A DNA stretch of 34,229 nucleotides from Opitutales bacterium (lineage in GTDB: Bacteria > Verrucomicrobiota > Verrucomicrobiia > Opitutales > Intestinicryptomonadaceae). Of the stretch, positions 16,554 through 23,858 are shown one piece after another. The notes beneath the pieces are model-generated. The model ran no database searches. It worked only from the letters and a program-made list of their open reading frames with translations, and was not told where the DNA came from. Made by a program: the position numbers and the translations under genes. The DNA lies in contig JAGBWO010000220.1 of the NCBI GenBank assembly GCA_017629765.1, forward strand, positions 1 through 34,229, given 5' to 3'. The first letter of the stretch is position 1, and each line of letters starts with the position of its first letter.

Positions 16554-17867
16554 ATGAAGAAAAAGAATACACTAATTGCGATGGCGATGTTTGTTTCGTG
16601 TGCAGAAGTTTGGGGTTCAGGCTTCCAAGTTTTAGAACAAGGCGCATCAAACCTCGGCACCGCATTGGCAGGAGCAGTAGTAAATACAAATAACGACGCC
16701 ACGGCGGCTTATTGGAATCCGTCTGCGGCGTTTTTTGTCGAAAGCGAAAACAAACTCGATGTGGCGATTTCGATAATTTATCCGAAAATGCAATCGCACG
16801 TCAGTGCAACCCATACAAGCCCCTATCAGCCTGGAACAAACATTCCGACACCAGGGGTCAACGATAATGCCGGCAAGCTGGCTGTCGTGCCGAACGCCTA
16901 CTATGTAAGAAAATTCGGTGAAAGATTTGCGGGAACGCTCTCCATAACCTCCCCGTTCGGGCTTGCGACGCAGTATGACGAAGAAGGCAACTTTATCGGC
17001 AGATACGACGGCGTAAACAGCGACATTCAAGGCATACAAATCAACCCCTCCCTCGCCTACAAGGTAAACGACTGGCTTTCTGTTTCAGTGGGAGCCTCGG
17101 CAGACTATATCCACGCAGAACTTACATCATACACATTCATCCCGCAAAACGGATTTCCGTACGGCGGAATAGATGCGAGAACGAGAATGGATGCTTCGGG
17201 ATGGAGCGGAAGCTTCAATGTAGGCGCAACCGCCAAATTTTTGGAAACGGGACGCTTCGGCATTTCATACCGCTACCAAATAAAACACGATGTCGACGGC
17301 TACGCCTCTACTTCAAACCCGATGTTTGGCATTGCAAGCCGCCAAGACATTTCCGCAAAAGTTACTCTTCCGTCAAATTTGAATATAGGCGCGTCATATA
17401 AATTCAGAGACGATTTCTGGAACCAGTTTACGGTCATGGCAGCATACACTTTCACATGGTGGAGCAGCTTCAAGAACCTTGACATCACAAATAGTTCTAC
17501 GGGTGCAATCATAAGCCATACAGCGGAAAACTGGCGCAACACCCACAGGGCAAGCGTAGGCATTGCATACGAACCCGACTGGAACAAAGACCTCACTTTG
17601 CGCGTAGGCGCGGCTTTCGACCAAAGCCCCGTAAGAAACGCGAAATTCAGAACCGTCCGCGTTCCCGACACAAACAGAGTCTGGGCGACCTGCGGCTTGG
17701 GGTACAAAATCGGCAACATGAATTTCGATATTGCCTACATGCATATCTTCTTTGACGACGCAAACATCAACAACACGCAAAACCACGCATATTCGTCTTC
17801 TACCATAAAAGGTTATTATACGGGTTGCGCGCACGTCGTTTCGATGCAATTCGGCGTAAAGTGGTAA
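16554..17867 (+). CDS. FadL/TodX-type outer-membrane transport protein
   Basis: The 437-residue product has a signal peptide ending near WGSG and then begins GFQVLEQGASNLGTALAGAV, matching the FadL family in which the mature N-terminus plugs the barrel. An NPS version of the conserved NPA motif follows (AAYWNPSAAFF). Alternating hydrophobic strands then form the barrel, with the ending VVSMQFGVKW (terminal aromatic residue) typical of outer-membrane proteins. The family takes up long-chain fatty acids or other hydrophobic compounds by diffusion. The substrate is not determined here, and no beta-oxidation genes are adjacent. A terminator follows at 17889-17917. Confidence 0.9.
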   Translation: MKKKNTLIAMAMFVSCAEVWGSGFQVLEQGASNLGTALAGAVVNTNNDATAAYWNPSAAFFVESENKLDVAISIIYPKMQSHVSATHTSPYQPGTNIPTPGVNDNAGKLAVVPNAYYVRKFGERFAGTLSITSPFGLATQYDEEGNFIGRYDGVNSDIQGIQINPSLAYKVNDWLSVSVGASADYIHAELTSYTFIPQNGFPYGGIDARTRMDASGWSGSFNVGATAKFLETGRFGISYRYQIKHDVDGYASTSNPMFGIASRQDISAKVTLPSNLNIGASYKFRDDFWNQFTVMAAYTFTWWSSFKNLDITNSSTGAIISHTAENWRNTHRASVGIAYEPDWNKDLTLRVGAAFDQSPVRNAKFRTVRVPDTNRVWATCGLGYKIGNMNFDIAYMHIFFDDANINNTQNHAYSSSTIKGYYTGCAHVVSMQFGVKW

Positions 17868-17888
17868 TGCGAACATAATTGAAAGCAG

Positions 17889-17917
17889 CGCGCTTGGAAT
17901 TGCGCCAAGCGCGTTTT
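17889..17917 (+). terminator. Intrinsic terminator after the FadL-like gene
   Basis: A perfect 9-base stem, CGCGCTTGG (17889-17897) with CCAAGCGCG (17905-17913), has a 7-base loop and is followed by TTTT. Confidence 0.75.
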
Positions 17918-17988
17918 GCAAAGCCCCCGCACAACTTTTTGCTTGACCAAAAATCGGGCATAACCAAAATTACACGCTGTTAAAAATT

Positions 17989-18273
17989 ATGAGCTCAACA
18001 GAACAAGCCACAAAAATATTGACCGTTGAAAACAAGATGGGCATACATGCTCGTCCTGCCTCAAAGATTGTGCGCGCCTCAAACAAATATTCCGGCGCAG
18101 AACTTGTCGTTGAAAAAGACGGGGAAAAAGTAAACGGCAAGAGCATTATGGGACTTATGATGCTCGCGGCAGGCAAGGGCTCCTCAATAAAATTTGTGGC
18201 ATGCGGAGAAGGGGCAATACCTATGCTTGACGAAATAGAAGATTTGTTTAAGCGCAAATTTGACGAAGAATAA
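17989..18273 (+). CDS. HPr-family phosphocarrier protein
   Basis: The 94-residue product is an HPr domain. His20 in the motif MGIHARPASKIV is the phosphoenolpyruvate-dependent phosphorylation site, and Ser52 in NGKSIMGLMML corresponds to the regulatory serine phosphorylated by HPr kinase (HprK). Both sites are intact, so it could serve sugar PTS transport, a regulatory PTS, or both. No enzyme I, HprK or EII gene is in the window. It is cytoplasmic and about the usual length (85-90) plus a short N-terminal extension MSSTEQATK. tRNA-Gly follows 51 bases downstream. Confidence 0.93.
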   Translation: MSSTEQATKILTVENKMGIHARPASKIVRASNKYSGAELVVEKDGEKVNGKSIMGLMMLAAGKGSSIKFVACGEGAIPMLDEIEDLFKRKFDEE

Positions 18274-18324
18274 TTTTGTTGGCATAATTTTTGAATTTAA
18301 TATTTTCTTAAAAAAATTTTTAAC

Positions 18325-18400
18325 GCGGGCGTAGCTCAATTGGCAGAGCGCGAGCTTCCCAAGCTTGAGGTTATGGGTTCGACCCCCACCGCCCGCTCCA
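18325..18400 (+). tRNA. tRNA-Gly (CCC anticodon)
   Basis: A 76-base cloverleaf with encoded CCA. The acceptor GCGGGCG pairs with CGCCCGC, the D arm has GCTC...GAGC, the anticodon loop is TTCCCAA (anticodon CCC) on a 5-base stem, and the T arm contains GGTTCGACC-type sequence. It reads the glycine codon GGG. Confidence 0.96.
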
Positions 18401-18403
18401 TTT

Positions 18404-18441
18404 AAAAAAACCTGCAAACAAGAGCGTTTGCAGGCTTTTTT
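18404..18441. terminator. Bidirectional terminator between tRNA-Gly and the zinc-ribbon gene
   Basis: A perfect 9-base stem, CCTGCAAAC (18411-18419) with GTTTGCAGG (18426-18434), has a T run after it (18436-18441) and an A run before it (18404-18410). It can therefore end the tRNA transcript on plus and the convergent zinc-ribbon gene on minus. Confidence 0.88.
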
Positions 18442-18525
18442 GTTGATAAACAAAGGGTTTGAGAGTAGCTGCAAAAAACAACAATCCGATATATCGATGC
18501 ACGATTTTAATAAATATTTTTTTTG

Positions 18526-19281
18526 TCAGCTATATTTTGAGAAGAAACAATTTATTGTATATAAAACAAGAAAAAATATAACAATCAAGCATAGCGAAAA
18601 CAAAACAACCCAAATTCCCGATATAACACTATCATGGTTATCACCCATAAATATCGGAAAAAGCAATAGCAAAATAAAAATTACTGAAAACAAACAGCAC
18701 CCGGTCTCTGCTTTTTCTACTTTATGTTTGTATTCTTCGATATATTCGCGAACAAAAACAGCAGGGGCGATTTTTTCGGCTTCTGTGCTGCTTGATTTAA
18801 AAACTGCGTCTTTGTAATAATTGACAAACGCTTTATGCGCTTCTTCGGCTTTAACATAAATACTTTTTCTATCGGCCGCTGAAAAACGCAAAATTGTGCG
18901 TTTTTTTGTTTTCCAATTCCAATATTCAAGCCTCAAAAAAGAAACGCTCCTTTGATGCTGAAGAAAATCGTCTTCGATATAGTTGTGATAATACACACTC
19001 AAATCTATAACGTGCGAAAAGGGTATTATCTGCAAGTCTTTTAACTCCAAGTCAGATATCGACAGCCCATGCGTATGACAAATTAAATTTACCTGCTTTT
19101 CTTCTCCTAAAACATCTACTACCAAATATGCGCCATCAACGACGCCCCCGATATTTAAATCAAGTTCAAGTTGCGGCATTGTGTTATAAAAATGCGCGGC
19201 AATATCATAGCCACAATGAGGGCAACAACTTGCCTTGTCGCTAACATCTTTTCCGCATTCAAAACACTTAATTATTGCCAT
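18526..19281 (-). CDS. Zinc-ribbon membrane protein, function unknown
   Basis: The 251-residue product starts with a double-CxxC zinc ribbon (IKCFECGKD at C6/C9 and CCPHCGYD at C20/C23). A mixed alpha/beta region of about 150 residues follows (residues 35-180, with FLRLEYWNWKTKKRTILRFSA, which looks like PH-like or beta-sandwich strands). At the end are two hydrophobic helices at about 193-212 and 222-245. This is the layout of small membrane-attached zinc-ribbon proteins with the soluble part facing the cytoplasm. I do not recognise a family beyond the ribbon. The gene is richer in A and T than its neighbours and lies next to tRNA-Gly, which may mean recent acquisition. A bidirectional terminator bounds its 3' end. 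Confidence 0.7.
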   Translation of the reverse strand: MAIIKCFECGKDVSDKASCCPHCGYDIAAHFYNTMPQLELDLNIGGVVDGAYLVVDVLGEEKQVNLICHTHGLSISDLELKDLQIIPFSHVIDLSVYYHNYIEDDFLQHQRSVSFLRLEYWNWKTKKRTILRFSAADRKSIYVKAEEAHKAFVNYYKDAVFKSSSTEAEKIAPAVFVREYIEEYKHKVEKAETGCCLFSVIFILLLLFPIFMGDNHDSVISGIWVVLFSLCLIVIFFLVLYTINCFFSKYS

Positions 19282-19422
19282 TATTTTTCTTTTTTACTTT
19301 TGCAATATAAATTAGCCGTTTCTATTCTTTTGCGAACCGCTTTAAGCCTATTTTAACTTTTATCGCGCTAATATAAACAACATACTGTATAATTTACAAA
19401 AAAATGCCATTTTTAAAGCAAA

Positions 19423-19450
19423 AAAAGCCTTTCAGAAATGAAAGGCTTTT
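19423..19450 (-). terminator. Intrinsic terminator after the rubrerythrin gene
   Basis: AAAAGCCTTTC (19423-19433) pairs with GAAAGGCTTTT (19440-19450), an 11-base stem with a 6-base loop. On the minus strand a short T run follows. Confidence 0.8.
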
Positions 19451-19489
19451 GTTTGATAAGCTAACATTGTTGCGCAGAACGCGCAGTTT

Positions 19490-20038
19490 TTATTTTGAAA
19501 AATAACGGTTCAAAAGACCTTGAAATGCGCAGCCGTGCCGGGCTTCGTCTTTGCACATTTCATGCACCGTGTCGTGAATCGCGTCGTAGCCGAGCTGCTT
19601 TGCGCGCTTTGCAATCATAAGCTTGCCTTCCGTCGCGCCGTGCTCAGCCGCAACTCTCGCTTCCAAATTCGCCTTAGTGCAAGGCTCTACCACTTCGCCC
19701 AAAAGCTCCGCAAATTTCGCCGCATGTTCCGCTTCTTCAAACGCGATGCGCTTGTAGGCTTCGGCGACTTCGGGGTACCCTTCCCTGTCCGCTTGGCGGC
19801 TCATTGCAAGGTACATTCCAACTTCCGTGCATTCGCCCATAAAGTTTGCCCTCAAGCCTTCAACGACTTCCTCGTCCAAGCCTTTTGCAACTCCGATGCG
19901 ATGTTCGTCAGCCCATGCCAAGCCGCCGTTTTCTTCTCTTTCAATGAATTTTGAACGAGGAGCCTTGCATTGCGGGCAAACGTCCGCAACTTCGCCTTCA
20001 AATACATATCCGCAGATTGAACATACTGTTTTTTTCAT
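19490..20038 (-). CDS. Rubrerythrin with N-terminal rubredoxin domain (reverse rubrerythrin type)
   Basis: The 182-residue product has a rubredoxin-like iron site at the N-terminus (C6-x2-C9 and C21-x2-C24 in VCSICGYVF and DVCPQCKAP). A ferritin-like diiron domain follows, with Glu/His ligands in [35 protein letters not shown] and [11 protein letters not shown]. Classical rubrerythrin has the rubredoxin part at the C-terminus; this order is that of reverse rubrerythrins, which reduce hydrogen peroxide with electrons from NAD(P)H via partner reductases. It points to an anaerobe coping with peroxide or oxygen. AAGGA lies just ahead of the ATG. An inverted repeat at 20081-20101 may control it. 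Confidence 0.9.
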   Translation of the reverse strand: MKKTVCSICGYVFEGEVADVCPQCKAPRSKFIEREENGGLAWADEHRIGVAKGLDEEVVEGLRANFMGECTEVGMYLAMSRQADREGYPEVAEAYKRIAFEEAEHAAKFAELLGEVVEPCTKANLEARVAAEHGATEGKLMIAKRAKQLGYDAIHDTVHEMCKDEARHGCAFQGLLNRYFSK

Positions 20039-20080
20039 TTTTTTCCTTGTTTGATTAGTGTTAGAAATGTATTTTTTTGC

Positions 20081-20101
20081 TTTAAGAGGATTTCTCTTAA
20101 A
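20081..20101. promoter_or_regulatory. Inverted repeat upstream of rubrerythrin
   Basis: TTTAAGAG-GATTT-CTCTTAAA, perfect 8-base arms with a 5-base spacer, lies 43 bases upstream of the rubrerythrin ATG. The position suits an operator for a redox or metal regulator, but the sequence is not a standard PerR or Fur box. Confidence 0.4.
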
Positions 20102-20167
20102 TTTAAAGAAAAGCTAAAATAAAATTTTTACAAAATCAATAATAATTTTCATTTTCATTTATATTTT

Positions 20168-20752
20168 TTAAAAATTATCCCAATAAAGCTTTTCTTCCGG
20201 ACGTTTGTAGGAGGATAATTTTTCGAGCAATCTTTGGGGATTTTCGTCTTTCAATGCCATGTCAAAATGGATTTCCGACAAAAAATTCTCCTTTTTGGCG
20301 TCTTTAAAAAATTCGAAAAGCTTGTCGTAAAAACCGTTCGTATTTAAAAATCCGCAAGGAGAATTCAAGGCGCCGAGCTGCAAAAGCACCATGGCCTCGC
20401 TTATTTCGTCGAGAGTTCCGAAGCCTCCGGCAAGAGCCACATTGGCGTCTGAAAGTTCAAGCATAATCTTTTTGCGCTCTCCCATTGAATTTGTATAAAT
20501 TACGCGCGTTAAATTTTGATGGACGACCTCCTTTGTGAATTGTCGGGGAACAACGCCTGTTACAGAACCTCCGTTTTCCAAAACGCTGTCGGCAAGCGCG
20601 CCCATAAGCCCGACGCTTCCCGCGCCGTACACCAGCTCAATCTTCTCCCGCGCCAAAATCCTGCCGAAATCCCGCGCCGCTTCCATAAACGCGCTGGAAC
20701 CGCTTGCCGCCCCGCAGTAAACGGCGATTTTTTTCAATTTTCCCCTTTGCAT
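20168..20752 (-). CDS. LOG-family (TIGR00730) Rossmann-fold protein
   Basis: The 194-residue product belongs to the LOG family, which includes cytokinin riboside 5'-monophosphate phosphoribohydrolases and bacterial nucleotide 5'-monophosphate nucleosidases. Visible motifs are IAVYCGAASGS (N-terminal strand-loop), YGAGSVGLMGALADSV, MGERKKIMLEL (Arg93/Lys94) and AGGFGTLDEI (Glu116). The usual signature is PGGxGTxxE; here the proline is replaced by alanine (Ala108), while Gly-Gly, Gly-Thr and Glu are kept. The gene starts 2 bases after the Xer recombinase stop and is the last of a three-gene run with prepilin peptidase and the recombinase. Confidence 0.9.
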   Translation of the reverse strand: MQRGKLKKIAVYCGAASGSSAFMEAARDFGRILAREKIELVYGAGSVGLMGALADSVLENGGSVTGVVPRQFTKEVVHQNLTRVIYTNSMGERKKIMLELSDANVALAGGFGTLDEISEAMVLLQLGALNSPCGFLNTNGFYDKLFEFFKDAKKENFLSEIHFDMALKDENPQRLLEKLSSYKRPEEKLYWDNF

Positions 20753-20754
20753 AA

Positions 20755-21654
20755 TCAGAACAGCTTTCCGTGTTCGCGCTTCAAATGCGCAGTGCTTAAA
20801 TGGGTGTAGATTTGCGTCGTAGAAAGGCTCGAATGGCCAAGCATTTCTTGGAGCGAACGCAAATCAACGCCCTCGTCAACCAAATGCGTTGCAAAAGAAT
20901 GCCGCAATTTATGGGGCGTTATATTCGCAGGCAAACCCGCTTCAACCAAATAATTTTTCAAATTGCGCTGGATTAAACGCGGATAGATTTGCTTTCCGCT
21001 TTCGCAAAACAAAATAAAATCGTTCCGGTTTCTGCTTAAACAATACTCATCGCTCCAAATTTTCAAAAGCTCCAATGCGCTTTTGCCGAAAGGGCAAAGC
21101 CGGACTTTTTGCCCCTTGCCCAAAACCCTCGCGGTAGCCCGATTGAAATCAATATCGGAAAACCTTAAAGAGCAAAGCTCGCTTATGCGAAGCCCCGCGC
21201 CGTACAGAAACTCCAAGCAAAGGGCGTCGCGCACGGCTTCAAAATGCTTTATTTTGCCTTCCTTAAAGTACTCCCACGGAGCCGACAAAAGTTTTGAAAC
21301 CTGCTGCGGATTTAAAAACACGGGCAAGTCTTTGCGCATTTTAGGAAGCGGAAGAGATGAAAACGGATTTTCTTTCGCGCCCTTTGCCTCGCGCAAAAAC
21401 CTGTGAAAGGTGCGAAGTGCCGAAATTTTGTTGTGCAAGGTCGTGCGCGACACTCTTTGAGAAAGATATGCGATGTAATTTTTCGCAAAAACTCTCGGAA
21501 CGGAAAAAATGTCCCCGCCAAACATTTCATTTGAATCAAGCCACTCGTACCAATCCAAAACAGACTTGGAGTAGTTGCGCAAAGTGTATTTTGAGTATCT
21601 GCGTTGCCTGCCTATCCGATTTAAAAAATCGTCAAACTCTGCTCCAGCCTTCAT
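20755..21654 (-). CDS. XerC/XerD-type tyrosine recombinase
   Basis: The 299-residue product has an N-terminal SAM-like DNA-binding domain (1-100) and a C-terminal catalytic domain. All six catalytic residues are present: Arg156 (GAGLRISEL), Lys180 (GKGQKVRL), His248 and Arg251 (TPHKLRHSFATHL), His274 (MLGHSSL) and Tyr283 (QIYTH). The size and HKLRHSFATHL motif fit chromosomal XerC/XerD, which resolve chromosome dimers at dif. Whether this is XerC or XerD cannot be settled by eye. It sits in a tight operon with housekeeping genes and no phage or integron features, so it is not an element integrase. The start is 3 bases after the prepilin peptidase stop. Confidence 0.9.
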   Translation of the reverse strand: MKAGAEFDDFLNRIGRQRRYSKYTLRNYSKSVLDWYEWLDSNEMFGGDIFSVPRVFAKNYIAYLSQRVSRTTLHNKISALRTFHRFLREAKGAKENPFSSLPLPKMRKDLPVFLNPQQVSKLLSAPWEYFKEGKIKHFEAVRDALCLEFLYGAGLRISELCSLRFSDIDFNRATARVLGKGQKVRLCPFGKSALELLKIWSDEYCLSRNRNDFILFCESGKQIYPRLIQRNLKNYLVEAGLPANITPHKLRHSFATHLVDEGVDLRSLQEMLGHSSLSTTQIYTHLSTAHLKREHGKLF

Positions 21655-21657
21655 AAA

Positions 21658-22530
21658 TCAAAAGAATACCGCCTTGACGCCTTCAAAATACAAATCGACA
21701 TATTTCCGGACGAACAAATAGACGACAGCCCCTATGGCAAGCCACGGACCGTATGGAATTGTTTCCATTATTTTTTTCTTGCGCACAAAAATCCTAACCC
21801 AAACAACCAACGGAATCAGAATCAAAGAACCTATTAAAGAACCGCCGAAAATAGCGAAAATCGCGCCCTGCCAACCGCAAAACGCGCCTATGCAGCCTAT
21901 CAGGACCACATCGCCCTCTCCCATCGCCTCTCTTTTAAAAACGTATTCCGCCAACAGCCTGAACCAATACAAAAAACCCGTTGAAACGGCAATTCCTATC
22001 ACGGAAATAAGCGCGCTTTTTATTGCGCAAAACAAAAACGGCGACTCGTCCACAGCGTCTTTCAAATGGATTTGCGGAACAAGAAAAGAAATTACAACTC
22101 CCGCAAGGCACCCTCCGACCGTAAGCATATCGGGAAGCTCCATGCAGTCTATGTCAATAAAGCTAACGACAACCATCAGCGCGAAAAAGAACATATACGC
22201 AAAAGCTTGCACCATAGGGAAGAAATTCCAAATGCAGGCAAACGCAACAGCGCACAAAATTTCCACAAAAGGATACCTGAAAGAAAACGGCTCATGGCAG
22301 CACCGCGCCCTGCCCTTTAAAATAAACCAGCTTAAAATCGGAATATTGTCGTACCACTTGATTTTTGCGCCGCATTTGCAATGGGACGGAGGTGAAATTA
22401 TAGATATTCCTTCGGGAATGCGATATATGCATACATTCAAAAAACTGCCGATGCACGCCCCGAAAACAAAAAAGAATGCCGAGAAAAGCCACGGCATATT
22501 GGAAGCGGCAAGTTCAATATTTTCCAACAT
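21658..22530 (-). CDS. Prepilin peptidase (type IV leader peptidase, A24 family)
   Basis: The 290-residue membrane aspartic protease cleaves and N-methylates type IV pilin-like leaders in the inner membrane. The N-terminal methylase-type domain shows GACIGSFLNVCIYRIP and then WYDNIPILSWF...RYPFVE. The two catalytic Asp motifs are FIDIDCMELPD (about 124-134) and GEGDVVLIG (204-212). About seven to eight hydrophobic segments are present. The zinc cysteines are displaced from the usual CxxC...CxxC to CxC (51, 53) and CC (77, 78). I chose ATG at 22530; an in-frame TTG at 22545 would add five residues. It heads the run with the Xer recombinase and LOG protein. No pilin genes are in the window. Confidence 0.9.
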   Translation of the reverse strand: MLENIELAASNMPWLFSAFFFVFGACIGSFLNVCIYRIPEGISIISPPSHCKCGAKIKWYDNIPILSWFILKGRARCCHEPFSFRYPFVEILCAVAFACIWNFFPMVQAFAYMFFFALMVVVSFIDIDCMELPDMLTVGGCLAGVVISFLVPQIHLKDAVDESPFLFCAIKSALISVIGIAVSTGFLYWFRLLAEYVFKREAMGEGDVVLIGCIGAFCGWQGAIFAIFGGSLIGSLILIPLVVWVRIFVRKKKIMETIPYGPWLAIGAVVYLFVRKYVDLYFEGVKAVFF

Positions 22531-22581
22531 AATTTCATATTGCAATTATTTTTTAATAATTGCAAGCATTTTTACGAATAC

Positions 22582-22622
22582 AAAAAAAGGCGCGCAAAAA
22601 TCTCTTAAAAATGCGCGCCTTT
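22582..22622 (-). terminator. Terminator of the yajC-secDF-icd unit
   Basis: A perfect 11-base stem, AAAGGCGCGCA (22586-22596) with TGCGCGCCTTT (22612-22622), is followed on the minus strand by a T run. It lies 20 bases beyond the icd stop. Confidence 0.85.
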
Positions 22623-22642
22623 AAATTAAAAAAGCAGCCAAA

Positions 22643-23857
22643 CTACATTTTCGCGATTACCGCATCGGCGAATTCCGAACATTTAAGCTCTTTTGAATTC
22701 GGGATGAGGCGCGCAAGGTCGTATGTAACAGTGCGCGCGCCAATCGCGCCTTCCAATCCCTTTACGAGCAGATCGGCGGCCTCGTTCCAGCCCAAATATC
22801 TGAACATCATTTCGCCAGAAAGAATGAGCGAACCGGGATTTACCTTGTCGAGATTTGCATATTTCGGGGCGGTGCCGTGCGTGGCTTCAAATATCGCATG
22901 CCCCGAAACATAGTTGATGTTGGCTCCCGGCGCAATGCCTATGCCGCCGACCTGCGCGGCGAGCGCATCGGAAATATAGTCGCCGTTCAAATTCAAAGTG
23001 GCAACGACATCGTACTCCGCAGGGCGCGTCAAAATCTGCTGCAAGAAAGCGTCGGCAATAACGTCTTTTACGACAATCCCGTTCGGAAGCTTGCACCACG
23101 GGCCTCCGTCGATTTTTTCCGCTCCGAATTCCTTCAAAGCGACTTCGTAGCCCCAATCGCGGAACGCGCCTTCGGTAAACTTCATAATGTTGCCCTTGTG
23201 GACGAGAGTCACGCTCTTTCTGCCCTGCGCCACCGCATATTCAATCGCGCTGCGAACCAAGCGCTGCGTGCCTTCTTTCGAGACAGGTTTAACCCCTATG
23301 CCGCAAGAGTCCGGAAAACGTATTTTTTTGAATTTTGCCGAAAATTCGCTCTTCAAAAAGTCCTTCAACTTTGCAACGTCTTCCGAACCGAATTCAAACT
23401 CGATTCCCGCATAAATATCTTCGGTGTTTTCGCGGAAAATCACCATATCGACCAAGTCGGGACGCTTTACGGGGCTTTCAATTCCGTTAAAATAGCGCAC
23501 CGGACGCTGGCAGACATAGAGGTCGAGCTCCTGGCGCAAGGCTACGTTCAAAGAGCGTATGCCTCCGCCAATCGGAGTCGTGAGAGGGCCTTTTATCCCT
23601 ACCAAATATTCCTTGAAAGCGTTCAGCGTTTCATCGGGCAGCCACGAGCCGACTTTGTTGAAAGCCTTTTCGCCAGCCAAAACTTCGAGCCACTCTATTT
23701 TCTTGGAGCCGCCGTAAGCCTTTTCGACAGCCGCGTCAAAAACCCTGACCGACGCACTCCAAATATCGGGCCCCGTGCCGTCGCCTTCAATAAAAGGCAA
23801 AACGGGGTTATTCGGAACAATTAATTTTCCGCCGCTAATTGCAATTTTTTCAGCCAT
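22643..23857 (-). CDS. icd: NADP-type isocitrate dehydrogenase
   Basis: This TCA-cycle enzyme oxidatively decarboxylates isocitrate to 2-oxoglutarate. The 404-residue product matches E. coli Icd closely: [20 protein letters not shown] with Ser102 at the site phosphorylated in E. coli (Ser113), [50 protein letters not shown] and the coenzyme loop [13 protein letters not shown] took ATG at 23857 ([10 protein letters not shown]) and not the in-frame start at 23953, because the longer form lies inside secDF and its extra 32 residues are not family sequence. It begins 1 base after the secDF stop, so it is the third gene of the yajC-secDF unit. No aceK gene is visible. Confidence 0.95.
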   Translation of the reverse strand: MAEKIAISGGKLIVPNNPVLPFIEGDGTGPDIWSASVRVFDAAVEKAYGGSKKIEWLEVLAGEKAFNKVGSWLPDETLNAFKEYLVGIKGPLTTPIGGGIRSLNVALRQELDLYVCQRPVRYFNGIESPVKRPDLVDMVIFRENTEDIYAGIEFEFGSEDVAKLKDFLKSEFSAKFKKIRFPDSCGIGVKPVSKEGTQRLVRSAIEYAVAQGRKSVTLVHKGNIMKFTEGAFRDWGYEVALKEFGAEKIDGGPWCKLPNGIVVKDVIADAFLQQILTRPAEYDVVATLNLNGDYISDALAAQVGGIGIAPGANINYVSGHAIFEATHGTAPKYANLDKVNPGSLILSGEMMFRYLGWNEAADLLVKGLEGAIGARTVTYDLARLIPNSKELKCSEFADAVIAKM

Positions 23858-23858
23858 A

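Noticed and set aside
18325-18400. tRNA-Gly as an attachment site of an integrated island
   Set aside because: I saw no duplicate of the tRNA 3' end downstream and no integrase next to it. Only the AT-rich neighbour gene suggests insertion.
20125-20165. Fur-box-like AT-rich stretch upstream of rubrerythrin
   Set aside because: Partial AATGAA/ATTATT repeats are present, but they do not match the 19-base Fur consensus well enough in such AT-rich DNA.
20755-21654. Tyrosine recombinase as a mobile-element or phage integrase
   Set aside because: It sits in a tight run with housekeeping genes, has XerC/D length and motifs, and there are no attachment repeats, phage genes or cassette array nearby.
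21734-22624. Open frame of 296 codons on the plus strand
   Set aside because: It is antisense to the prepilin peptidase gene, which has clear motifs. Its product is Lys/Ile/Thr-rich without domain features.
22877-23824. Open frame of 315 codons on the plus strand
   Set aside because: It is antisense to icd, which matches E. coli Icd through its whole length. It is explained by codon bias in the opposite strand.
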